Source: Gibbula magus
Lineage: Eukaryota > Mollusca > Gastropoda > Trochida > Trochidae
Assembly (NCBI GenBank): GCA_936450465.1
Contig: OW388302.1
Location: 55,928,959-55,992,958 of the forward strand
Direction of reading: 5' to 3'
Length of the DNA stretch: 64,000 nucleotides
This document shows positions 9,800 through 18,600 of this stretch, in pieces. Made by a program: the position numbers and the translations under genes. The stretch's first letter is position 1, and every line of letters begins with the position of its first letter. Under the pieces are notes generated by a model, which had not been told where the DNA came from, did no database searches, and was given only the letters and a program-made list of their open reading frames with translations.

Positions 9800-10065
9800 G
9801 TGAGGTGAGTTGGGGTTTAATGCCGCTTTCAAGAGTATTTCACTTATATCACGGCTGCTAGTATTATGGCAGGAACAAATTCTGTAACACAATGCGGTTA
9901 TCTATTGCATTGGAACCTGCGAGCCATGGGTTGTACACTGAAATTCAGTGTAGCATTGCACCCAAACCTAATGCGTGTAGAACAGTTCTCTGCTGCACAC
10001 AATGTTGCCGTGCCCCTGGTGGGATTCGAACCCCGGACATCTTGATCCGAAGCCTAACCCGCCCC
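9800..10065 (-). repeat. SINE family A, diverged
   Basis: Tail at 9800, tRNA-like head at the 10065 end with the B-box GGGATTCGAACCCCGG (plus-strand view). The middle differs from the consensus (ggaacaaattctgtaacac). Confidence 0.85.
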
Positions 10066-10099
10066 CAGAATAGAAAATATAAATATAAGCATATATAAA

Positions 10100-10760
10100 G
10101 ATAAACCAGAAAGCCCCGAAAACTTTAAGGTCTTGCCTTTCCTTTCCCTGACCTTCAAGGTCACACGATCAATGATCATTTTTCATTGTGTATAAAATAA
10201 GGCATATTCACAAAAGCATGCTTAAGTTGTGACCTCGCTCTTTGACAGATTTTAGTGAACTTTTTCAAAAACTTGGTCTTTCTCCATAGTTGATATATAC
10301 CAAATAAGAGCCTGACAATAACTTCAAACATGTTGTGCTGTTTAAAAGAATTTGTGTAGAACTCATGACCTTGGGCGTTTGACCTTGAATGTGAACATGT
10401 CAAAATAATTCCCCAGGTGTATAAGAAAGAAGCTATGTTCTGGGGAAAAAAAGTTATTTAGGGATTTCAAAACTGACCTTTAATATTCAAGGTCATACAA
10501 TCAATGATCACTTTGATTCAAGTGTCAATAGTTGAAATAAGAAATTTTCGCAAGTCCTCGCTGTGACCTTTAGCACAAACATTTTCAAGTTATCGTGTTT
10601 ACAAGGATATTTTTAGCGATATCAGAACTCGTGACCTTAACCTTTGACCTTGAACATGTAAAAGAAATTCCCCCCAAAAAAGGTATAGCCAATACTAAAC
10701 GCGGCGGCGGCTACGGAAACTGATCAAAACTAAGTCGGGGCTGCTAATAATGACTCGGCC
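10100..10760 (-). repeat. AAGGTCA-type repeat ending in a GCAGC hairpin
   Basis: On the minus strand it matches the elements at 49678 and 53033: it starts at the decayed hairpin (agcagccccgacttag) and contains cctggggaattattttgaca, and phrases such as ttgtgaatatgccttatttta. It contains repeated gaccttga/aaggtca words spaced 150-200 bp. It abuts another repeat at tatcccccgcc. Confidence 0.65.
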
Positions 10761-11595
10761 ATATCCCCCGCCATGTAGGAATTTTGAATATATTTATGCA
10801 TTTTGAATATATAATACATTTACTTTCTTGTAAATTTTTATAACTCATAACTCATAAGTGATAGTTCTAACCTGAACACGTTGATAGTCTGATTGAACGC
10901 AGTTTTACAATTTCCAGTGTGTCCTAGAAATAAATGTTTTTGCCCATGCCAAGATTCACCGACCTTGATCATACATCTTTGGAGTGAAGGTCTGGAAACA
11001 CAATTTTAAGAAGTTTTTCCATTGAAAGAGCCAAAAACAAGTTTAAAACTTGAAACGGTACAGTGACAAACAATATTTGTTCTATCAAGTTTTCCCTCTT
11101 CTTGGTTCTGAGTCAAGACGGTTTGCATTCGTAAAAAGAAAAATATTCTCAAATTTCTATATAGCAAAAAGCACATCTAGACTACTTGGTTGATACCTGT
11201 ACAAAGTTTCAGCAAAATATATTGAATAGTTTTTAAGTTTGAGGCCGGAATGGAAAAGCCCGGACGCACGGACAGACGGACGGAGCTCATTTCCATATCC
11301 CCCCGCCAACTTTGTTGTGGCTGGGGATAACAAAATCGACTGGTGTCTGCGTCTTCTCCATATGTAGGCCGACACCAAATTTGAAGACTTTGGATGCAAT
11401 GCTTCATGAGATATCGCGTTAAAAAAAAAATAGCTTAAAATTAGGTCAAGGTCATGCAATTCGACTGATGTTTGCATAGTCGCCCATTGTAGGCTGGTAC
11501 CAAAATTGAAGACACTGGATATGAGGTATCGCATAAACAAGAAATGTGACTTTCGGACTCCGCTGCATACATAGTCCTTTTCTAATTTGTAAAAC
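10761..11595 (-). repeat. degenerate GACCTTGA-type repeat with cccccgcc end
   Basis: Units with caaatttgaagac, ttcatgagatatcgcg and gcatagtcgcccattg recur near 11330-11430 and 11450-11545; a GC hairpin-like end (tccccccgcc...ggctgggga) lies at 11287-11328 beside cggacagacggacgg. The same vocabulary appears at 57290-57725. The open frames here are not genes. Confidence 0.6.
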
Positions 11596-11600
11596 AATTC

Positions 11601-11945
11601 TTGTTATGGTTGTCCATGATGAATGTCAAAACATATTTGAATGTTGAGCTGGTGAAATCTGCCAAGCGCCTCAAAATACTTTGTGCAAAGTCCACCTTTG
11701 ATGCTTTTAAAATTTTCAAACCAGACTTGGCAGCTGTACACTTGAAAAGAGCGAGCCTGACACTAAATCAACCTGTATACGCAGGCTTGTCGATCTTAGA
11801 TCTCTCAAAACTAGGGGTGTATGATTTTCACTACAATTTCATCAAACCAAAATATGGGGAGAACTCATTTTTGTGCTTCACAGACATACATAAATATTTA
11901 GGGACCTTTGTACAGATGACGGACTGCCCTGGACAGAAGGAATGA
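11601..11945 (+). pseudogene. type B DNA polymerase fragment (Polinton-like)
   Basis: The frame carries FKIFKPDLAAVHLKR, LNQPVYAGLSILDLSKLG and VYDFHYNFIKPKYGEN followed by LCFTD. These are palm-domain blocks of protein-primed family B polymerases as found in Polinton/Maverick and adintovirus-like elements. The sequence breaks inside the catalytic motif C (only the first Thr-Asp of TDTDS is left) and jumps to unrelated sequence at about 11890. So it is a short dead fragment; the exonuclease and thumb parts are absent. A second piece at 12470-12560 keeps motif C. Confidence 0.75.
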
Positions 11946-11979
11946 TACAGATTTACTGCTGACCTAGTGCTGTGAAGAT

Positions 11980-12266
11980 TGAGGCGAGTTGGGGTTTAAC
12001 GCCGCTTTCAAGAGTATTTCACTTATATCGCGGCTGCTAGTATTATGGCAGGGAGTGAGCCTGCAACGCCATGTGGTTATGCTTTGCGGCGAAACCTGCG
12101 AACATCGGCTGCAACCATGGATGGAACTACGCTGAAATTCAGTGTAGCATTGCATCCAAACCTAACTGCGTGTAGAACAGTTCTCTACTGGACAAAGTTG
12201 CCGTGCTCCTGGCGGGATTCGAACCCCGGACCTCTTGATCCGAAGCCGAACGCACTAACCCACCCC
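11980..12266 (-). repeat. SINE family A
   Basis: Near full length, flanked by tgtgaagat at 11971-11979 and 12267-12275. The duplicated neighbour at 12690-12725 (gtgctgtgaagattgaaacaagg) is an empty site. Confidence 0.95.
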
Positions 12267-12469
12267 TGTGAAGATAGAAACAAGGGGACAAACCTATCAT
12301 TTCCCTGTGTTGGTTAAAAATGTGTAAACAAACTTTTTTTCTTCACAGAAAATGATCAACATCTGTGACTTGTATCATTGACCGCACCTCTCAGCAACGG
12401 TTTATTGCGGTGAGCTATAACCAGTGCCCGAGTAAGTATTTTTATTGGGATTCTTTCATTAAATCAAAA

Positions 12470-12580
12470 CTAGTGATGTATGATTTTCACTACAATTTCA
12501 AACCAAAATATGGGGAGAATTAATGCTTTGTGCTTCACAGACACGGATTCCATTTGCTTTAGCAGTTATCGTATTGTATA
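12470..12580 (+). pseudogene. second polymerase B fragment with motif C
   Basis: VMYDFHYNFKPKYGEN is followed, after a stop and a slip of frame, by LCFTDTDSI. This matches the YDFHYN and TDTDS blocks of family B polymerases. Flanking sequence (gggacctttgtacaaatgacagactgccctgg) also matches the first copy, so 11.8-12.9 kb is a decayed tandem duplication. Not functional. Confidence 0.65.
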
Positions 12581-13018
12581 AAACGCACATTTAAATAATA
12601 ATAAATCGTATGTAACTTTTAAATCTTTGGGACCTTTGTACAAATGACAGACTGCCCTGGAATGAAGGGACGGTACACAGATCTGCCGCTGACCTAGTGC
12701 TGTGAAGATTGAAACAAGGGGACAAACCGATCATTTTTTAAATGTGTGTATATGTGACAATAACTTATTTGTTTTTCTTCACAGAGAACGATGAACATCT
12801 ATGACCGCACCTTTCAGCAACGGTTTAATGTGGTGAACTATATTACCAGTGCCTCAGTAACTATTTTTATAGGAGATTCTTTCATTATCTTAATTTGTAT
12901 TATTGAAATGAATGTATTGTTATTTGTATATTTTAGTTTTAGCAACTAGTGTATTGTATAAAACGCACATTTGAATAATAATGATTTCTGTGTAATCTTA
13001 AAATTTGTACAGATGACA

Positions 13019-13345
13019 CACAGATCTACTGCTGACCTAGCGCTGTGCAGATTTAATCAAGGGGACAAACTGATCATTGCGCTGGCTGGGGGTTAGACAG
13101 AAATTATCATAACTGTGTAAACAACGTCACAGATCTACTGCTGACCTAGCGCTGTGCAGATTTAATCAAGGGGACAAACTGATCATTGCGCTGGCTGGGG
13201 GTTAGACAGAAATTATCATAACTGTGTAAACAACGTCACAGATCTACTGCTGACCTAGCGCTGTGCAGATTTAATCAAGGGGACAAACTGATCATTGCGC
13301 TGGCTGGGGGTTAGACAGAAATTATCATAACTGTGTAAACAACGT
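13019..13345. repeat. exact triplicate of a 109-bp unit
   Basis: Units start at 13019, 13128 and 13237 (cacagatctactgctgacc...); I see no difference between them. The unit derives from the ctgacctagtgctgtgaag sequence that also flanks the polymerase fragments. Perfect identity points to recent expansion or assembly duplication. Confidence 0.95.
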
Positions 13346-13558
13346 CAAGTCTTCTTCCAAGGTATTTGTAGTACAATAATTTCTCTCCCAGTTCCCCACC
13401 ATGACATTCAATCATGTCACAATTCTTTGACAGAATGCTCAAGTTCTTACAAGGTAGGAGAACAAATCAAAGTTTCTGGATTGACAACTTCTTTATTGCA
13501 ATAATAATGGAAGTTGTAAATCCATAAACTTATAATTCAATATCTCACAACAATGTAG

Positions 13559-13975
13559 TGAGGTGGGGTGGGTTAGGGTTAACGCCTCTTTTAAGAGTAT
13601 TTAACATGTATCATGGCTGCAAAAGTCCACAAGGCCATGTGGCTATACATTGCCGTGAAATATGTGAGCAACGGCTGAAACTAGTGAGGTGGGGTTGAGT
13701 TTAACGCTGCTTTCAAGCGTGACGGCTGTTAGTATTATTGCAGGGAGAAAGTCCGCAACTCAATGCGGTTATCTATTGCATTGGAACCTGCGAGCATCGG
13801 TTGGATCTAGCGAACCATGGGTGGTACTGGAATTCAGTGTGGCATTGCACCCAAATCTTACTGCATGTAGAACAGTTCTCAACTGCAGACAACGTAAGCG
13901 GCCTCTGGTGGGATTCGAACCACTGACCTCTTGATCCGAAGCCGAACATGCTTACTACTGCTATCCCGGCCTTAC
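13559..13975 (-). repeat. two diverged SINE family A copies
   Basis: A degenerate partial copy (13559-13684) is followed by a longer one (13686-13975) whose head reads cggtgggattcgaacc in a variant form, ending at tatcccggcc. The second head variant (acaacgtaagcggcctctgg) recurs at 14690-14775. Confidence 0.8.
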
Positions 13976-14053
13976 AACAATTACATGGTTTGGTTAAGCC
14001 ATCAACGGCTAATTCATCCTGAGGCTTCTCAAACTGAGATTCAAAGACGGTGG

Positions 14054-14367
14054 TGAGGTGAGGTGAGTTGGGGTTTAACGCCGCTTTCAAGAATATTTCA
14101 CTTATATCGCGGCTGCTAGTATTACGGCAGGGAGAAAGCCCGCAACGCCATGTGGCTATGCATTGCGGTGAAACCTGCGAGCAACGGCTGGAACTAGCGA
14201 ACCATGGGTGGTACTACCCTGAAATTCAGTGTAGCATTGCACCCAAACCTTACTGCGTGTAGAACAGTTCTCTACTGCAGACAAAGTTGCCGTGCCCCTG
14301 GCGGGATTCGAACCCCGGACCTCTTGATCCGAAGCCGAACGCGCTAACCACTGCGCTATCCCGCCCC
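14054..14367 (-). repeat. SINE family A, full length
   Basis: Flanked by caaagacggtgg at 14042-14053 and 14368-14379. Empty site in the paralogous copy near 15300-15312. Confidence 0.97.
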
Positions 14368-14471
14368 CAAAGACGGTGGCTAAAACCAAAAGCACACCTA
14401 TACATGATGACTGGTTCGCATATCAATTTTACATAGAGCTATACCATATGGTTTGAGTTATAGCGGGAAAC

Positions 14472-14775
14472 GAGGTGAGTTGGGGTTTAACGCCGCTTTC
14501 AAGAGTATTTCACTTATATCACGGCTGCTAGTATTGTGGCAGGGGAAAAGGCCGCAACGCCATGTGGCTATGCATTGCGGTGAAACCTGCGAGCAACGGC
14601 TGGAACTAGCGAACCATAGGTGGTACTGCACTGAAATTCAGTGTAGCATTGCACCCAAACCTTACTGCGTGTACAACAGTTCTCAACTGCAGACAACGTA
14701 AGCGGCCTCTGGTGGGATTCGAACCACTGACCTCTTGATCCGAAGCCGAACATGCTTACTACTGCTATCCCGGCC
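14472..14775 (-). repeat. SINE family A with variant head
   Basis: Body matches the copy at 15408-15714, but from about 14690 the head switches to the variant of 13886-13975. A recombination or gene-conversion breakpoint near 14690 (in ttctcaactgcag/ttctctactgcag) explains the chimera. Confidence 0.85.
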
Positions 14776-14798
14776 TTACAACAATTACATGGTTTGGT

Positions 14799-15246
14799 CA
14801 GTCTGATTAAAATCGACCTTGTTCCGAGGAATAAAATTTGCAAAATAATATATCTACCGGGATACGAACAGGTTCTGTAGATTCCTTGCCACAAGGTCTG
14901 AAAACACCCCGTATAGGCGCATGTTCCGAACCAGTTTAGCACAGCCAAAGCCCAGTCAAATGGCTGACCAATCACAACGTAGTATTTGAACGGTCACTGT
15001 TTTGAAAGCATTCGGAACAGACCAAAGGATAGCTGTTTGGAGTTATCTGCCCCTAGCTTCTCGCACCGAAAGCATTTGTTGGGCATCTTTTGATTGGCTA
15101 CCTGAATTGCGCTCGAACACGCTAGTCTACGGACTGTTTCCAGACGGTTTGGCGTGGAAATCTCCGAACGATATGAGTTCGTATCCCGGTAGATGCACTA
15201 TTTTGCACATTTTTTCCGCGGAATACCGTCGGTTTTAATCAGACTG
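14799..15246. mobile_element. 448-bp MITE with about 70-bp terminal inverted repeats
   Basis: Ends begin cagtctgattaaaa and the two arms match over about 70 bp, to ctaccgggatacgaac. Flanks repeat atggtttggt at 14789-14798 and 15247-15256; the first base pair can be shared, so the target duplication is 8 to 10 bp. The uninterrupted acatggtttggttaagcc near 13988-14005 is the empty site. Long TIRs with an 8-10-bp duplication suggest a MULE- or hAT-derived MITE; superfamily uncertain. No coding capacity. Confidence 0.9.
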
Positions 15247-15407
15247 ATGGTTTGGTTAAGCCATCAACGGCTAATTCATCCTGAGGCTTCTCAAACTGAT
15301 TCAAAGACGGTGGCTAAAACCAAAAGCACACCTATACATGATGACTGGTTCGCATATCAATTTTACATAGAGCTATACCATATGGTTTGAGTTATAGCGG
15401 GAAACGA

Positions 15408-15714
15408 GGTGAGTTGGGGTTTAACGCCGCTTTCAAGAGTATTTCACTTATATCACGGCTGCTAGTATTGTGGCAGGGAGAAAGCCCGCAACGCCATGTG
15501 GCTATGCATTGCGGTGAAACCTGCGAGCAACGGCTGGAACTAGCGAACCATAGGTGGTACTGCACTGAAATTCAGTGTAGCATTGCACCCAAACCTTACT
15601 GCGTGTACAACAGTTCTCTACTGCAGACAAAGTTGCCGTGCCCCTGGCGGGATTCGAACCACGGACCTCTTGATCCGAAGCCGAACGCGCTAACCACTGC
15701 GCTATCCCGCCCCA
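15408..15714 (-). repeat. SINE family A
   Basis: Flanked by agcgggaaacga at 15396-15407 and 15715-15726. Full head and tail. Confidence 0.97.
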
Positions 15715-15779
15715 AGCGGGAAACGAATTGTTTCCATGGAAACATCTTCACGTTTCTCGATCCACATTGACATCGGTGT

Positions 15780-16137
15780 GGTGAGGGGAGTTTGGGTTTA
15801 ACGCCGCTTTCAAGATTGTTTCACTTATATCGCGGCTGCTAGTATTATGGCAGGGAGCAAGCCCTCAACGCAATGTGCACTGCGGTGAAACATGCGAGCA
15901 GCGGCTGGAACTAGCGAACCATGGGTGGTATTGCGCTGAGGTGAGGTGGGTTGGGTCTTAACGCCGCTTTCAGAGAGTATTTTCACTCCTATCGCGGCTG
16001 CTAGTATTGCGGCTATGCATTGTGAGATGACCTTACTACATGTAGAACAGTTCTCTACTGCAGACACAAATGCCGTGCCCCTGGCGCGATTCGTACCCCA
16101 GACCTCTTGATTCGAAGCCGAACGCGCTAACTGCCCC
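15780..16137 (-). repeat. two diverged SINE pieces in tandem
   Basis: A 5'-truncated copy (15780-15938) adjoins a second (about 15939-16137) with internal deletion and a degraded head (ctggcgcgattcgtacc). Confidence 0.85.
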
Positions 16138-16842
16138 CACAAGACAGCTTGAAGAATGAACTGCGATGTCAACAAGAGCGGTAGTTACCTGTCGCGCTTG
16201 CAGCGACACGTTGTCACCAACTATTATAAACGTACAGGCCGATCTAAATCAGGTCACGGCCTGTGCTACAACCCCCATTAAATGAGTGTGAGGTTACAGC
16301 AACCCACGTCTAACTCGCTCTGTTCAACAGTTTTCGTCCTTAGTCACACATTATTGAATATAACTAAATAATTTCCAAAACATGTTCAATTGAATTGAAA
16401 TAAGGACATATCCGTGTTTAACTTTCACCGCTCGGGAGTGTCTTGAGAGCGAGTTGCTGAAAACCGCCGCTTTGACAAGTCATTTTGGCGAGCAACATTA
16501 TGTCCACTTGAAACCAACGTGAGTGAAAAGCAATGGCCGTTAGTGTTTCTAGAAGTATAAAAGGTCACAAACTTAGCTTGATACCAGTTCAACTGACTTC
16601 CCTCTACCGTTCAGGGGGTCTTGTGTGTGTGTGTGTTTAGCAGAGACCGTACCACTATATTAATCCGGTATGTACCAGTTCAACGGGATATGGCATTCGT
16701 AAACCGCTGCTCAGGTCAAAAGCGTAGGGTTAGTTTTCCGCGAAGCAGAGTGCGTTTGGACGAGTGATTTGTGTTCAAGAACGTAAATAGGTTTGAATGT
16801 CAATATTAAAAGTTAAATTTTAGCTCACGGTACCAGATGCAT
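16138..16842. other. non-coding, mixed composition
   Basis: No gene seen. Contains a short (GT)n run at about 16624-16637 and locally higher GC. The sequence gtataaaagg near 16555 is TATA-like, without a following exon I can support. Confidence 0.35.
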
Positions 16843-17042
16843 TTCGAGGTGATTTAGGGTTAAACGGTGCTTTCAGGAGTATTTTAAATTTTATATTACA
16901 GCTTCTAGTATTATTGCTGGGTGAAAGCCCGCAACACCATGTTGATATGTATTCCGGTGAAACCTACTAGCGAATCATGGGTGGTACTGCAATAAACTTC
17001 AGTGTAGCATTGCACCCACACCTTACTGCGTGTAGAGCAGTT
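16843..17042 (-). repeat. degenerate SINE family A
   Basis: Tail (aggtgatttagggttaaacgg), body and ctgcgtgtagagcag are still recognisable; head missing. Old copy. Confidence 0.75.
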
Positions 17043-17569
17043 GCGTTTCGCCTGCTTCTCAATTATGTATCATTTGACAAGACATTAAATGTTGTTTAAA
17101 GTCAACTTGGAGGATGAAATAAATCATGTTGATAATCTTGAGCCAGTGATAAATAGTCTTCTTATCCCATCTTTTTTTATTATCCAAAAGCAAATAGCAA
17201 AGCGTGCAAATGGTCCACCTTAAAAGGGATATAGAAAACAGCCCCTGTTGTTATATATCCCCGACATATGTTCATTACATATAGTCAATCCGAGATAGTC
17301 AGGCCACCGATAATCCTAATCTCGCAGTTTCCGAACGGTAGCAAGCTGTAACCAAACTAATCTCTGCACTGTATGGGAGACACGTCGCTTCAAACTGTTT
17401 TAACCGATAAAGTCGCGACAGTAGTGCGCCGATAACCTCGTCGAGAAGTAAGTATAGGCTACTTGGAAGGTTGCAAATTAACTTTGCTTATAGACTTCAT
17501 TTAATTCCATTTCTTGGCGATATCAAAAGATAAAGCATAGTTTTATTACCATAGTGAATAAGAAGAAGT
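17043..17569. other. non-coding
   Basis: No gene or recognised repeat. Plain AT-rich sequence with one moderately GC-rich patch at 17320-17450. Confidence 0.35.
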
Positions 17570-17581
17570 TCTAATCACTTT

Positions 17582-17686
17582 ATGGCGATGCGGGCTTTCT
17601 CCCTGCCATAATACTAGCAGCCGTGATATGAGTGAAATGCTCTTGAAAGCGGCGTTAAACACCAACTCACTCACTCACTCACTCAC
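17582..17686 (+). repeat. 5'-truncated SINE, 105 bp
   Basis: Only the 3' end with a (CTCA)n tail of about five units, flanked by tctaatcacttt at 17570-17581 and 17687-17698. Confidence 0.95.
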
Positions 17687-18205
17687 TCTAATCACTTTGA
17701 ATTCAATTTATTTGGATTTTTAGTTGAATTTATACCTAAAAAGGTGATTTATTGTCAATCATGTTGCTAATTATCAACAAATATATTCCATTCTGGTATA
17801 ATTATTATCTTTTCTATAGTCAAAGTGATTTTGACAAACATTTTTTCAACTTTTTTACCTAAACAATTGAAGAGATTCGTCTTTGAAAAAGCTGAGAATT
17901 TCGTGACTGTTTTTAACCATGTTCCTGTTTTTTAAACGATTGTCTACGGCTTTAAATCAGATTTAAACTAGTTTTATTATTGTCCTAATGTCCTTTTACA
18001 TGCACTGAGTATCGTCAATATGTTCATGTGCCACGCGACTGCAAATATTAGTTTAAAACTGTAACAATCACTTTCAATCATGGGTAAAAGCCGCAACCTG
18101 GAATCTAAAAGCCGTCGCCTGTGTTTTAGTTTCTGACATTAAAATACCTTTCAAACTAAAACACGTGAGCCTTGATTTAAACATCTGAATTATTTTAAAA
18201 GAGGG

Positions 18206-18469
18206 GGAAGGATAGCGCAATGGTTAGCGCGTTCGGCTTCGGATCAAGAGGTCCGGGGTTCGAATCCCGCCAGGCAACTTTGTCTGCAGTAGAGAACTGT
18301 TCTACACGCAGGTTTGGGTGCAATGCTACACTGAAAATCAGTGCAGTACCACCCATGGTTCGCTAGTTCCAGCCGATGCTCGCAGGTTTCACCGCAATGC
18401 ATAGCCACATGGCGTTGCGGGCTTTCTCCCTGCCATAATACTAGCAGCCGCGATATAAGTGAAATACTC
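18206..18469 (+). repeat. SINE family A lacking its tail
   Basis: Head with A- and B-boxes and full body. The last 30 bases (gcggcgttaaac and CTCA repeats) are absent, replaced by ctatttctacgtttctatttcc. Confidence 0.9.
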
Positions 18470-18484
18470 TATTTCTACGTTTCT

Positions 18485-18600
18485 ATTTCCAAAGTCATGG
18501 GCGCCGCCATCTTGGTGTCACGTGACTGTCCGCCATTAAGGTGCTGAAACGTCAGCTTGCCTTACGTTAGTGTGAAGCGGTAACGTCACACTCGCTCGCC
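18485..18600 (-). promoter_or_regulatory. promoter-like patch with YY1 and E-box motifs
   Basis: It holds gccgccatcttgg (a strong YY1-type site on the minus strand, ccaagATGGCGGC), cacgtgac (E-box) and cgtcac motifs in a GC-rich island within AT-rich DNA. On the minus strand ATGGCGGCGCCCATG starts a frame of 11 codons before a stop, next to the tailless SINE. It may be the first exon or promoter of a gene leaving on the minus strand, or a CpG-rich relic. No downstream exon was identified. Confidence 0.3.

Larger units (their letters stand above)
8472..9800. repeat. local tandem duplication (SINE head + ankyrin fragment)
   Basis: The stretch from the SINE head through attcgtgttcattatt...aatagtaaagt occurs twice, about 8472-9142 and 9290-9800. 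The first copy has an extra 133-bp SINE (8695-8827) and the sequence ggattagg where the second has gattagg. Identity is high outside the insertion, so the duplication is fairly recent. Confidence 0.8.
13886..15420. repeat. tandem duplication around two SINE sites
   Basis: acaacgtaagcggcctctgg...acatggtttggttaagccatcaacggc...tagcgggaaacgagg occurs at 13886-14475 and 14690-15410. The copies differ by a SINE at 14054 (first only) and a 448-bp MITE at 14799 (second only), so each serves as the empty site for the other. Confidence 0.85.

Noticed and set aside
13019..13345. CRISPR-like array
   Set aside because: Units are contiguous 109-bp copies with no spacers, in a eukaryotic context. The same applies to the 145-bp arrays.
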